From Ohtaekwangia sp036503775 (GTDB lineage: Bacteria; Bacteroidota; Bacteroidia; Cytophagales; Cyclobacteriaceae), in the NCBI GenBank assembly GCA_036503775.1, contig DASXWH010000152.1, positions 1 to 44,570 on the forward strand: a DNA stretch of 44,570 nt. Direction: 5' to 3'. The notes beneath the pieces were generated by a model. That model did not search any database and was not told the origin of the DNA. It saw only the letters and a program-made list of their open reading frames with translations. Of the stretch, positions 8,432 through 16,899 are shown piece after piece. Positions within the stretch are counted from its first letter, which is position 1. Each line of letters begins with the position of its first letter. Made by a program: the position numbers and the translations under genes.

Positions 8432-9367
8432 TTACCGATCAACCGCCTGAAGTTCCTGCGGCATTCTGAAACGCATGACACCGGTTTGTGTCTGACGTTG
8501 CTTTTTGAAGAATGAACGAATGTCTTTTTCATCCATCTCTCCCCACTTACGGGTAGAGTGAATGATTTTTTTATCGTGCTTCAGGAGTTCTTCAGGAGGT
8601 GCAGGTAATCCTAACCAGGCAACACCAAACGGCAGATCACCACTTGCCAGATCACCCAGTTCATAACCGAGGGAACGGGCCAGGATTCCGAAGATGTGGT
8701 CCTCTTCCAGGTTTACACCTTTGAGGTTGTGCTGGGGGAGTAATCCTTCCTCTTTCATTCGCATCAGCAAAGACTCACTCATAAAATAGGAACCACCAAA
8801 GATGTTCTCACCGATCTGATAACCTTTGCGAATGGCCCTGAAGAAATACTTGCGTAATGTCAGATTAGGCAGCGGCCGTCTGATCAGCTTCCAGGTACAG
8901 GTATCTTTGATAAGTTGTTTGCGTGGCCAGGAGTTATCGATCTTGTTACCGTAAAAGTCGGTATTACTTTGCTCTGTATAATGAAGTCCGGCAATTCCGA
9001 TATTCGGATTTTCTTTGAAGAGCCTGATGGCTTCTTCCTGAGGATTTGATCCGATGATGAGTGCATCTGTATCCAGCTTCAGCAATGCATCAAAATGGTA
9101 GTGCTCTACAGCGTGGCGATATCCCTTGCAGAGATTAATATATAATCCGCCCCAGCGTCCATGACTTCGCGCATTTGTAATGAGGTCTATATCCGGAAAT
9201 GCATCCTTCAGTTTTTGCCCTGCCCCTTCCATAGAATCATCCAGAACGATGATCTTGTACTTGCAGTAGACAAAGTCATACACGCTGTCAATGGTATCTT
9301 CAACAAAAGAGAGGTTACATCTGGGTCCAACCGGAATAACCACAACTAAGTCAACGCGGTCTTTCAT
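8432..9367 (-). CDS. GT-A fold glycosyltransferase (GT2-like), acceptor unknown
   Basis: The 311-residue protein has a GT-A start (VDLVVVIPVGPRCNL, then KIIVLDDS), a metal-binding DxD (LKLDTDA) near residue 108, and a later FGGSYFMSE/LEEDHIFGILA region where GT2 enzymes carry the catalytic acid. No membrane helix or signal peptide is visible, so it is probably cytoplasmic. Donor and acceptor cannot be told. It has its own promoter-like sequence upstream and is followed by the radical SAM gene (104-base gap, no clear hairpin). Its position inside the glycerol cluster is odd; transfer to a glycerol-derived acceptor is possible but unproven. Confidence 0.75.
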   Translation of the reverse strand: MKDRVDLVVVIPVGPRCNLSFVEDTIDSVYDFVYCKYKIIVLDDSMEGAGQKLKDAFPDIDLITNARSHGRWGGLYINLCKGYRHAVEHYHFDALLKLDTDALIIGSNPQEEAIRLFKENPNIGIAGLHYTEQSNTDFYGNKIDNSWPRKQLIKDTCTWKLIRRPLPNLTLRKYFFRAIRKGYQIGENIFGGSYFMSESLLMRMKEEGLLPQHNLKGVNLEEDHIFGILARSLGYELGDLASGDLPFGVAWLGLPAPPEELLKHDKKIIHSTRKWGEMDEKDIRSFFKKQRQTQTGVMRFRMPQELQAVDR

Positions 9368-9404
9368 TCAAACAAACGAGAGGGTTTAGAAATTCTTTTG
9401 CTAG

Positions 9405-9435
9405 AAAAGATAGAGCAAATCGAACGCAAATCAAA
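9405..9435 (-). promoter_or_regulatory. Bacteroidetes-type promoter upstream of the glycosyltransferase gene
   Basis: On the minus strand TTTG (9435-9432) is followed by exactly 19 bases and then TATCTTTT (9412-9405). This matches the Bacteroidetes sigma consensus TTTG-N19-TAnnTTTG except for the final G. The ATG at 9367 would follow a leader of about 30 bases. The spacer contains a short direct repeat of GATTTGC. It suggests that the glycosyltransferase, radical SAM and glpD genes can be transcribed separately from glpFK. Confidence 0.5.
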
Positions 9436-9592
9436 AAGGAGGTAAAGATTTAACCCTTCATTCACATTTCAACGCGCATATTTCCACCTGAACTCTCTCT
9501 GATAAAAGTACATTCTGACCTCTTTCAATCGATACCATCGGGCACATACCTGATATCCGAATGATCCGTCTTTAAAGGTGAAACTTTTTTTG

Positions 9593-11074
9593 TTACTCGA
9601 TCCAGGATTTACACCTGGACACCGCCTTAAGCCAACCGTTATACAGTTTTACACGAACCGTTTCTTCCATGTCGGGAATAAACTTCTTCTGGATCTTTCT
9701 GTTTTTTATAATGTCCGTCTTTTTCCACACTCCGATCTGGATACCTGCCAGATAAGCAGCACCCATAGCCGTGGATTCGATGATCTCAGGTCGTTCTACT
9801 TCGGTTCCGAGTATATCCGCCTGGAATTGCATCAGGATGTTATTCGCACAGGCACCACCATCTACTTTCAGACTCGCCAGTTTTATACCGGCATCCTCCT
9901 GCATGGCATTCAGAATATCTTTTGTCTGATATGCGAGTGATTCCAGTGTGGCCTTGATGATATGATCCTTACCGGTGTCACGCGTCAATCCGAAGATCGC
10001 ACCCCGCGCATACATATCCCAGTATGGTGCACCCAGTCCGGCAAAAGCAGGAACAACATACACTTCGTTTGATCCTAATGCTTTGGCAGCAAAGTATTCC
10101 GAATCCTTTGAGTGATCAATGAGGTGTACACTGTCGCGCAACCACTGGATAGCAGCACCGGCAATGAACACACTACCTTCCAGTGCATATTCTACTTTTC
10201 CATCCAGGCCCCACGCGATGGTTGTGATCAATCCATTTTTAGATTGCTGAATTTTTGTTCCGGTGTTCAACAACATGAAGCATCCTGTACCATATGTGTT
10301 CTTTGCCATTCCGGCTTCGAAGCATGCCTGGCCAAAGAGTGCGGCCTGCTGATCTCCGGCTACGCCTCGTATGGGAACATTAACACCGTTGATCTCCCAA
10401 TTTCCAAAGTCAGCGGCTGAAGGTTTTACTTCCGGTAAAAGCAATTCCGGAATGTTCAGCTCCATGAGCATTTTTTTATCCCACCTCAGCTCGCGGATAT
10501 TGTACACCATGGTTCGTGATGCATTGGTATAATCCGTTGCGTGCACTTTGCCTTTGGTCATATTCCAGATCAGCCAGGTATCGATCGTACCGAATGCGAG
10601 CTCGCCTGCTTCTGCTTTTTTTCGTGCACCTGGAACATGGTCAAGCAGCCATTTTATTTTAGTAGCTGAGAAATAAGAATCAATAACCAGTCCGGTGTTC
10701 TCCCGAACATAGCTTTCAAGCCCTTTCGCTTTGAGTTCTTCACAGGCAGGTGCCGTTCGTTTATCCTGCCACACAATAGCATTATGAATGGGCTGACCTG
10801 TTTTCCGGTCCCAGATAACCGTAGTCTCCCGCTGATTAGTGATACCGATAGCAGCGACCTCTTCCGGTCTGATATTATTTTCCTGAAGGGCTTTAGACAA
10901 CACTCCCATTTGTGTTGTCAGAATTTCAGAGGCATCGTGCTCAACCCATCCGGATTGCGGAAATATCTGCCGGAATTCCTGTTGAGCAATACCTTTTATT
11001 TCAGCTTTCTCATTGAAGATAACCGCTCGTGAACTGGTTGTGCCTTGATCCAGGGCTACAATGTATTTTGACAT
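9593..11074 (-). CDS. glpK: Glycerol kinase
   Basis: GlpK phosphorylates glycerol with ATP, trapping it after entry through GlpF. At 493 residues it is full length. Seen: the FGGY-kinase N-terminus YIVALDQGTTSSRAVIF, TNQRETTVIWDR, the glycerol-binding RTMVYNIRELRWD area, GVAGDQQAALFGQACF, NTYGTGCFML, and the ATP-domain stretches APYWDMYARG and VDGGACANN. It starts at the ATG at 11074, 30 bases after glpF, forming the usual glpF-glpK pair. In many bacteria GlpK is activated by PTS phosphorylation of a His; I did not establish such a site here. The gap after it (9368-9592) holds a promoter and a possible micro-ORF, with no clear terminator. Confidence 0.97.
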   Translation of the reverse strand: MSKYIVALDQGTTSSRAVIFNEKAEIKGIAQQEFRQIFPQSGWVEHDASEILTTQMGVLSKALQENNIRPEEVAAIGITNQRETTVIWDRKTGQPIHNAIVWQDKRTAPACEELKAKGLESYVRENTGLVIDSYFSATKIKWLLDHVPGARKKAEAGELAFGTIDTWLIWNMTKGKVHATDYTNASRTMVYNIRELRWDKKMLMELNIPELLLPEVKPSAADFGNWEINGVNVPIRGVAGDQQAALFGQACFEAGMAKNTYGTGCFMLLNTGTKIQQSKNGLITTIAWGLDGKVEYALEGSVFIAGAAIQWLRDSVHLIDHSKDSEYFAAKALGSNEVYVVPAFAGLGAPYWDMYARGAIFGLTRDTGKDHIIKATLESLAYQTKDILNAMQEDAGIKLASLKVDGGACANNILMQFQADILGTEVERPEIIESTAMGAAYLAGIQIGVWKKTDIIKNRKIQKKFIPDMEETVRVKLYNGWLKAVSRCKSWIE

Positions 11075-11104
11075 AAGGGTACTCTGTAAAATGAAAACTT
11101 TCTA

Positions 11105-11812
11105 TCAGGCAAAGACCGCTTTAAATAACCACGCACCCAGCACCCCACCGATCAACGGACCGGCAACGGGGATCCAACTGTATGACCAGTCTGATGAACC
11201 TTTGCCGGGAATGGGAAGGATGAAATGAGCAATACGTGGGCCCAGATCACGGGCAGGATTTATAGCAAAGCCTGTTGTTCCTCCCAGGCTTAATCCAATT
11301 GAAATAATAAGCGCACCGATTATGAGCGGATTTAATCCCATAGCAAATTCATTGGCACCGATGAACTGAACTCCCAGCATAAAGACCATCGTAGCAATAA
11401 TTTCACTGAGCAGGTTTGCCGGTGTTGAACGAATGGCAGGTGCTGTACAAAAGACCGCCAGCTTTTTTGACGCGCTATCCGTACGACCCCAATGCGGAAG
11501 GTATTGAAGCCAAACGATAATCGCTCCGGTAAAAGCGCCTGTCAATTGCCCGATGAGATAACCAACCAGCTGTTCAGCCGGAAAATCTCCAGCAACAAAA
11601 AGAGACACCGTTACGGCCGGGTTAAGATGTGCACCGCTGATACTTCCCACAGCATAAATGGCGAGCGTAACAGCAAGGCCCCACGCGATTACGATGGTAA
11701 GCCAGTCAGCATTTTCAGATTTGGAATTTTTTAATAAGGCTCCTGCCACTACGCCCTCACCTAAAATAATGAGCAGCATCGTGCCAAAGAATTCAGCAAA
11801 ATAAGGATTCAT
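11105..11812 (-). CDS. glpF: Aquaglyceroporin / glycerol facilitator (MIP family)
   Basis: This inner-membrane channel lets glycerol diffuse into the cell. The 235-residue protein has six hydrophobic helices and both MIP half-helix motifs: SGAHLNPAVTVS near residue 65 and GFAINPARDLGPR near residue 187. The Asp after the second NPA-R and the small residues near it are those of glycerol-conducting members rather than strict water channels. The ATG at 11812 (MNPYFAEFFGTMLLI) is well supported. It lies directly upstream of glpK. The 65-base gap before it contains a GGTTTG/CAAACC palindrome that may be an operator. Confidence 0.94.
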   Translation of the reverse strand: MNPYFAEFFGTMLLIILGEGVVAGALLKNSKSENADWLTIVIAWGLAVTLAIYAVGSISGAHLNPAVTVSLFVAGDFPAEQLVGYLIGQLTGAFTGAIIVWLQYLPHWGRTDSASKKLAVFCTAPAIRSTPANLLSEIIATMVFMLGVQFIGANEFAMGLNPLIIGALIISIGLSLGGTTGFAINPARDLGPRIAHFILPIPGKGSSDWSYSWIPVAGPLIGGVLGAWLFKAVFA

Positions 11813-11819
11813 AAAGTCT

Positions 11820-11846
11820 GGTTTGTATGAATCAATATAGCAAACC
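11820..11846. promoter_or_regulatory. Palindrome upstream of glpF, candidate operator
   Basis: GGTTTG (11820-11825) and CAAACC (11841-11846) are perfect 6-base inverted repeats 15 bases apart, located 8 bases upstream of the glpF start codon. A partial -7 box (TATATTGA on the minus strand) lies between the arms. Position and symmetry fit a repressor site controlling glpFK, but no regulator gene is present in the window and the arms are short. Confidence 0.3.
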
Positions 11847-11877
11847 TTTATGAACTTAACGTGAACAAAACAGAAGC

Positions 11878-13224
11878 TTACTTCGCTTCAGCTACTTCTT
11901 TCTTACGGGTTTTAACACGCTGAATGATAAATTCACCAATGGCAGTTCCTTCGACCAGACCATTTTCAAATGCGGGGCGATAATGAATACCACCATACAT
12001 CCGGCTGATGGCAGCCTCTTCTGCTGCTTTTTTGAAAGACGGAAAATTCCGGATGGAAAGTCCGAACTCTACCTCTGTAGAATCAATGAAGGCAAAGTTA
12101 TCACCAAACAGATCGGTGAGGGTAACTGCTGCTGAACTGGAGATCACACTATGACCACTGGTGTATTCCGGGAAGGGTGGCGTTTGTAAAAGCGGGATCC
12201 ATTTATTGTCGATATGTTGATTGATGTAGGTTTCCGGACGAATGACTTTACTTCTGTACTTTTCATCCCAGCATGAAATGAATCCTTCGACCAACGAAAG
12301 GGCAACGCGTGAATACGCTTCTGCGGAAGCTACAAGATCCGCATTGACCTTATGACACGCTACATTGGTAATGTTCATCCAGTGGCCACCCGGAGAAATT
12401 TTCTTGGTAGCAAACATCACGTGACCTTTGACGTTCATGACAAACGGATTACAATCCCAGAACGAAGCGATCTGCCGCTGCTCCTCGCTCAACTGCGTTC
12501 CGATCTGATAAACTTCGTAAGCTTCTTTATAAAACTGACTTTTCTTATCGGTAGAAAATGCGGTAGGCGGAACCGGTTTAAACTGCGCGGCTGAATCCAG
12601 CACAAATGTTCTGATCTTATTCCAGTGCGGTTCAACAGCATCCATGTATGCCGGAGGTGTTGGCTTCCAGGTTCCCGGATCATCTAAAATAGAATACTTG
12701 GGAAACGAACGGGTTTGTTTATAATTATCCTTTGTTGACCAGGCGAGAATATGATCGGCTACCTGATTTCCATAGGCAATAGAACGCTCATAAACATCCT
12801 CAGGTATACCGGTATCCATAAATTCCTGCATGATGCCCGTATAGAACTTATCCATTTTATCTTCCGAGAAAACCAGTGTGCGTCCTACCTTTAAGGTAGC
12901 CTGCACTGACGCCAGCGGAAAACAATACTCCAGATTTTTATCCGGTTCAGGAACAGCGCTTAATCCATGTAACTGGCCTGCGTACGAGGTGTACTTTGAA
13001 TCCTGATGGATAGCCGCCTCATAGCCTGCCACACTGATATACGTATAGATCCGTGATGCTACGGGAGGTGAAAATATATCGTGAACAATGACATCCGTAA
13101 CCTGTTTTATTGAGCGGTGCAGATAGTCAGCATTATTCGCTTTTGCCTTCCACACTTCCTTATCTGACTCACAAGACGAAAATATTAAAGCGAGAAAAAG
13201 AACTTTAACAAAAAGTCGGTTCAT
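11878..13224 (-). CDS. Vanadium-dependent haloperoxidase / PAP2-type lipoprotein
   Basis: The product (about 448 residues) starts with a lipoprotein signal (MNRLFVKVLFLALIFSSCES), so it should be exported and lipid-anchored. The catalytic phosphate/vanadate-binding motifs are in order: KYRSKVIRPE (Lys and Arg), YTSGHSVISS (Ser-Gly-His), and SRMYGGIHYRP (Arg and second His). This is the shared active site of vanadium haloperoxidases and PAP2 acid phosphatases, so the true activity (halide oxidation or phosphate ester hydrolysis) is unresolved. I use the ATG at 13224 because an earlier in-frame TTG (13245) falls inside the -7 promoter box. It lies 107 bases after the FG-GAP/ASPIC lipoprotein gene. 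Confidence 0.82.
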   Translation of the reverse strand: MNRLFVKVLFLALIFSSCESDKEVWKAKANNADYLHRSIKQVTDVIVHDIFSPPVASRIYTYISVAGYEAAIHQDSKYTSYAGQLHGLSAVPEPDKNLEYCFPLASVQATLKVGRTLVFSEDKMDKFYTGIMQEFMDTGIPEDVYERSIAYGNQVADHILAWSTKDNYKQTRSFPKYSILDDPGTWKPTPPAYMDAVEPHWNKIRTFVLDSAAQFKPVPPTAFSTDKKSQFYKEAYEVYQIGTQLSEEQRQIASFWDCNPFVMNVKGHVMFATKKISPGGHWMNITNVACHKVNADLVASAEAYSRVALSLVEGFISCWDEKYRSKVIRPETYINQHIDNKWIPLLQTPPFPEYTSGHSVISSSAAVTLTDLFGDNFAFIDSTEVEFGLSIRNFPSFKKAAEEAAISRMYGGIHYRPAFENGLVEGTAIGEFIIQRVKTRKKEVAEAK

Positions 13225-13242
13225 TGGTTTTTGGTTTGACCT

Positions 13243-13272
13243 CAAAAATAGAAGTTAATCAAGAATAACAAA
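13243..13272 (-). promoter_or_regulatory. Bacteroidetes-type promoter for the haloperoxidase-like gene
   Basis: On the minus strand TTTG (13272-13269), an 18-base spacer and TATTTTTG (13250-13243) match TTTG-N18/19-TAnnTTTG at every defined position. The predicted transcription start is near 13237, giving a leader of roughly 13 bases before the ATG at 13224. This also decides the start codon of the gene. Confidence 0.65.
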
Positions 13273-13331
13273 CTCTTCGGTCGTGAAATAACATCCCTTC
13301 AAAACAACAGAATGCAAAGATTGATGGCGGA

Positions 13332-16300
13332 TTAGGGGTTAATTGAATAGAGTTTTATAGAGTCGTTGTTTCGGATAAATGCGATTTGGGGATTTTTTGC
13401 ATTCATCAGGGAAATGTGCCTGACCTCTCCGGTTATTTTCAGACCCGATTGCCGGAACGAATTAGGGATGAATTTTCCTGTACCATTTCCTGTCAGCACC
13501 AGGCCCTGCAAGGCATCATAACGGCCGGCTTCGGGCTTTACGCCATAGAGATTTCCGGCCAGAATCAGATCAAGATGCCCATCTTTATTCAGATCATGTA
13601 CCTCGATATCATATACGGGAGATACCTGTGCATGAACCGGTAGCGGTTCCAGGATAAAATCAAATCCCTGATTGACTAAGATACACGAACGAGGTTCATA
13701 GAAATTCAGCCTGGTAGCCTCTCGTAATAATTTCGGTTCGATAATTTCTTCTATAGTCTTACCGGCATAGTCTTTATAATAGAGAAAATTCTTCTTCAGT
13801 GAAGTCATCTGCCGGATCATATCCTGCCGAAGTGCCAGCGGGTATTCCTTCCCTTCTTTCTGAAAGGTGAAAACAGGTTCCAAAGAACTGTTCAGATCAA
13901 AATCACCAACGTAAAGTGAAAGGGGATTTTCAGCTGATGGTTTGAACTTTGAATTCAGGCCGATATTACCTAACACAAAATCCATATTGCCATCACGGTT
14001 GAGATCAACCGCCTCAATTGTATTCCACCACCCTTCTGTTTTGTCAAGGCCCTTCAGATTCTCAACACGCGTGAGATGCTTACCATCGTTTTTAAAAATA
14101 GTTACCGGCATCCACTCACCCACGAGGATCAGGTCGAGAAATCCATTCTGGTCATAATCGAACCACTGAGCATCTGTCACCATTCCAAGCTTTTTAAACG
14201 GAGAAGCCCATAGCGCTGTACCATCAGCGAAGTTTCCTTTGCCATCATTGATCAGAATAAACTGATCGCAGGGAATACCATAGTATGCAGGCAGTACACG
14301 TGTACCTACAAATAAATCCAAATCACCATCCTGATCAATATCCGCAGGACGCACACAACTGCCGCTTTGATTGAATGCCGGAATATGATCAGGAGCGCTG
14401 ACAAATACCGGCCGTGTGGCCGAACCTGTGTTGAGGTAAAAGTGATCGAGGTTATGGGGTGATTGTGCAATGTATTCCGAACCACCGCTTACTACATACA
14501 GGTCCAGATCACCATCTTTATCCGCGTCAAAAAATACTGCGTCAACATCTTCTGATAAAGCAGCTGGCTCAAATACACTTGTCGGGAACTTCGAGAATTT
14601 ATTCAGCTTTTGCTGGATATAAATCGCGCCTGATATGCCGGCACTTCCACCCAGGTAGAAATCGTCAAGCCCATCATTATTCAGATCAGCTTTGGCAAAT
14701 GCCGGCCCCTGGGTTGACAACATGTGATAGAGCAGCCGGTCACGATCAAAATCATTAAACTCATTTTCCTGATGAACAACGGGCGGTGATACCTGTACTT
14801 CTTTTAACAGGGCGTTACCCGATGTCTCTTCTTTTCGCCATAGCCAGTTGGCTTCGGTTTGTGATACCGTAAGAGTTTGATTTGCACTTACATTTTTAAA
14901 AACCTGCATGCGATTATCCGGCCATATAACTGCCAGACTATCCACAGTTGAAGCCTGACCGATACCGATGACCATTTTATAATCCATACTGGATTGAAAT
15001 CCACGTATGGGCATTTGATCAAATAAAAGTTTTTCACGACCAACCGTTGCATGCACCGAAGCACCGAGACCAAATGTATTTTTAGGTACACCCTTAAATG
15101 TTATGGCTATAAAATTATTCCGCTTCAGTTCGCGAACCTGATTACGATAGACGAACGCTTCCTGATTGACGTTGTTGATCACAAGGTCCAGATCACCATC
15201 ACCATCCAGATCGCCATAAGCGGCACCATTGGAAAAGCTGGGCTCATCTAGTCCCCAGGGCAGTGCGACATCTGTATAGTTTAATTCACCCGCAGCCGTG
15301 AACATGTGATTATGGATCTTCTGCGAAGACATCTTATTTACAAACTCGATAAAGTCAACTTTCTTCCCTTCCATCACGGCCCGTACCTGATCACTGCTTC
15401 CCAGGAATTCTACAAAATCCTGATTGGTGACATCCTTGAAAATTCCATTGCTGACAAAAATTTCACGATGCATATCATTGTCAAAGTCGGCCATGAGTGC
15501 TCCCCAGCTCCAATCAGTAGCAGCAACTCCGGCAAGCTCGGCTACTTCCATGAATGATCCGTCACCGTTATTCATCTGCAGCATGTTGCGCATGTACTGA
15601 TGGTAATATCCATTCTTCAGACGCAGCTGTGCTATATCGTAAGTCTCAAATGAAACCAGTGTCTTTAACCGGTAATCGTCATCGGGAAGCATATCCGTTG
15701 AAAAAATATCCGGATAGCCATCGTTGTTCAGATCAGCCAGATCCGCACCCATGGAAAACATACTGATGTGGCCCAGGCGTTCCTCCAGCGATTCAGTAAA
15801 TGTACCATCATGATTGTTCACATAGAGGTAGTCACGCTCGTAGAAGTCATTGGATACATAGAGATCGGGCCAGTTATCCTGATTCACATCCCCCACCATT
15901 ACACCCAGGCCAAAGCCAATGACGCTGCCATAGATGCCGGCTTCCTCACTTACATCAACAAAATGATCATTGTTGTTCCTATAGAGTTTATGACCACCAA
16001 ATTCATCACGTTCGTGCCGGAGGTTCCGGTATCCCAATGTTGAAATCGGGCGACCGGAGTTGTTTAGCACATAGCAGTCCAGATCACCATCTTTATCATA
16101 GTCAAAGAAGACCGCATGCGTTGAAAAACCTTTGTCAGCCAGTCCATATCCTTTTGCCCGTTCGGTAAACGTCAGATCACCATTATTGATGAACAGTTCA
16201 TTCTCACGGTTATCACCATTGGGATCACCGGCATTGCATACGTACAGATCCAGAAATCCATCTGCATTTACATCGGCAATACTCACACCGGTTGACCATA

Positions 16301-16664
16301 TCTTTGATCCCTTTACGCCTGCCTTCTCTGTGATGTCTTCGAATTTCCAATTGCCCTTATTCAGGTAGAGCTTGTTATCACCCATGTTGGAAGTGAAGTA
16401 TATATCCGGCAATCCATCGTTGTTGATATCTCCTATGCCTACGCCTCCACCATTATAAAAATTACGGTACTTGAAAACATTGAAGTCCTCGCTGACAGTC
16501 AATTCATTTTTGAATGTGATTCCTGTCTCCGTGGTGGAGAGTCGCTGAAAGAGTAACGTGTCGTTTGTCTCTGCAGGGGATGATCCTTTTTCCGGGTTGC
16601 AGCGGACAGTCACCAGCAGGATGGTCACACAAACAAGATTCAGTAGGCGCTGCTGCAATATCAC
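13332..16664 (-). CDS. FG-GAP/VCBS repeat and ASPIC/UnbV domain lipoprotein (CRTAC1 family)
   Basis: This 1110-residue exported protein carries many FG-GAP/VCBS beta-propeller repeats with Ca-binding motifs such as DINNDGLPDIY, DVNADGFLDLY, DYDKDGDLD, DLDGDGDLD and DADKDGDLDLY. An ASPIC/UnbV domain (roughly residues 510-600, KNTFGLGASV and VIWPDNRMQVF) separates two propeller regions. The N-terminus is hydrophobic and ends in a Cys (VTVRCNPEK), so a lipoprotein is likely, although Arg just before the Cys is unusual. The start is GTG at 16664; a nearby ATG (16666) is out of frame and stops at once. The molecular role of the family is unknown; surface binding or cell-surface interaction is usually supposed. 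It precedes the haloperoxidase-like gene on the same strand. Confidence 0.85.
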   Translation of the reverse strand: MILQQRLLNLVCVTILLVTVRCNPEKGSSPAETNDTLLFQRLSTTETGITFKNELTVSEDFNVFKYRNFYNGGGVGIGDINNDGLPDIYFTSNMGDNKLYLNKGNWKFEDITEKAGVKGSKIWSTGVSIADVNADGFLDLYVCNAGDPNGDNRENELFINNGDLTFTERAKGYGLADKGFSTHAVFFDYDKDGDLDCYVLNNSGRPISTLGYRNLRHERDEFGGHKLYRNNNDHFVDVSEEAGIYGSVIGFGLGVMVGDVNQDNWPDLYVSNDFYERDYLYVNNHDGTFTESLEERLGHISMFSMGADLADLNNDGYPDIFSTDMLPDDDYRLKTLVSFETYDIAQLRLKNGYYHQYMRNMLQMNNGDGSFMEVAELAGVAATDWSWGALMADFDNDMHREIFVSNGIFKDVTNQDFVEFLGSSDQVRAVMEGKKVDFIEFVNKMSSQKIHNHMFTAAGELNYTDVALPWGLDEPSFSNGAAYGDLDGDGDLDLVINNVNQEAFVYRNQVRELKRNNFIAITFKGVPKNTFGLGASVHATVGREKLLFDQMPIRGFQSSMDYKMVIGIGQASTVDSLAVIWPDNRMQVFKNVSANQTLTVSQTEANWLWRKEETSGNALLKEVQVSPPVVHQENEFNDFDRDRLLYHMLSTQGPAFAKADLNNDGLDDFYLGGSAGISGAIYIQQKLNKFSKFPTSVFEPAALSEDVDAVFFDADKDGDLDLYVVSGGSEYIAQSPHNLDHFYLNTGSATRPVFVSAPDHIPAFNQSGSCVRPADIDQDGDLDLFVGTRVLPAYYGIPCDQFILINDGKGNFADGTALWASPFKKLGMVTDAQWFDYDQNGFLDLILVGEWMPVTIFKNDGKHLTRVENLKGLDKTEGWWNTIEAVDLNRDGNMDFVLGNIGLNSKFKPSAENPLSLYVGDFDLNSSLEPVFTFQKEGKEYPLALRQDMIRQMTSLKKNFLYYKDYAGKTIEEIIEPKLLREATRLNFYEPRSCILVNQGFDFILEPLPVHAQVSPVYDIEVHDLNKDGHLDLILAGNLYGVKPEAGRYDALQGLVLTGNGTGKFIPNSFRQSGLKITGEVRHISLMNAKNPQIAFIRNNDSIKLYSINP

Positions 16665-16788
16665 ATCGTAAAATAAAAAAAGAAGGTAAGTAATCTACCG
16701 TGCTTTCAATTAAAGGCACATTCAACTTCTTCAGACGCTTTAAGTCCTTTCAGGCAGATAAGATCTGGTGTTAAAGACGCTGCAACCG

Positions 16789-16833
16789 TTAGCATTAATG
16801 GAAATCGAACCCGCAAACGATTCCTAATGCTAA
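16789..16833. promoter_or_regulatory. Long imperfect palindrome upstream of the amylase gene
   Basis: TTAGCATTA (16789-16797) pairs perfectly with TAATGCTAA (16825-16833). Inside, GGAAATCG (16800-16807) pairs with CGATTCC (16818-16824) apart from one bulged base, leaving a 10-base centre. It sits in the divergent region between the FG-GAP lipoprotein gene and the amylase gene. It ends 20 bases before TTATTTTG (16853-16860), a near -7 box, so it covers the expected -33 region. It could be an operator for maltose control or a cruciform. No regulator gene is present in the window. Confidence 0.45.
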
Positions 16834-16899
16834 ATATTCAATAAGACTTTCGTTATTTTGAATCTTTTTGAATTTTTACACAGTAACCCTGTATCACCC

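Noticed and set aside
13225..13245. Upstream TTG start for the haloperoxidase-like gene
   Set aside because: It lies inside a perfect -7 box (13243-13250); the ATG at 13224 gives a clean lipoprotein signal.
16858..16899. Upstream TTG start for the amylase gene
   Set aside because: The ATG at 16900 gives a proper signal peptide directly; the TTG adds 14 residues before it and overlaps the promoter area.
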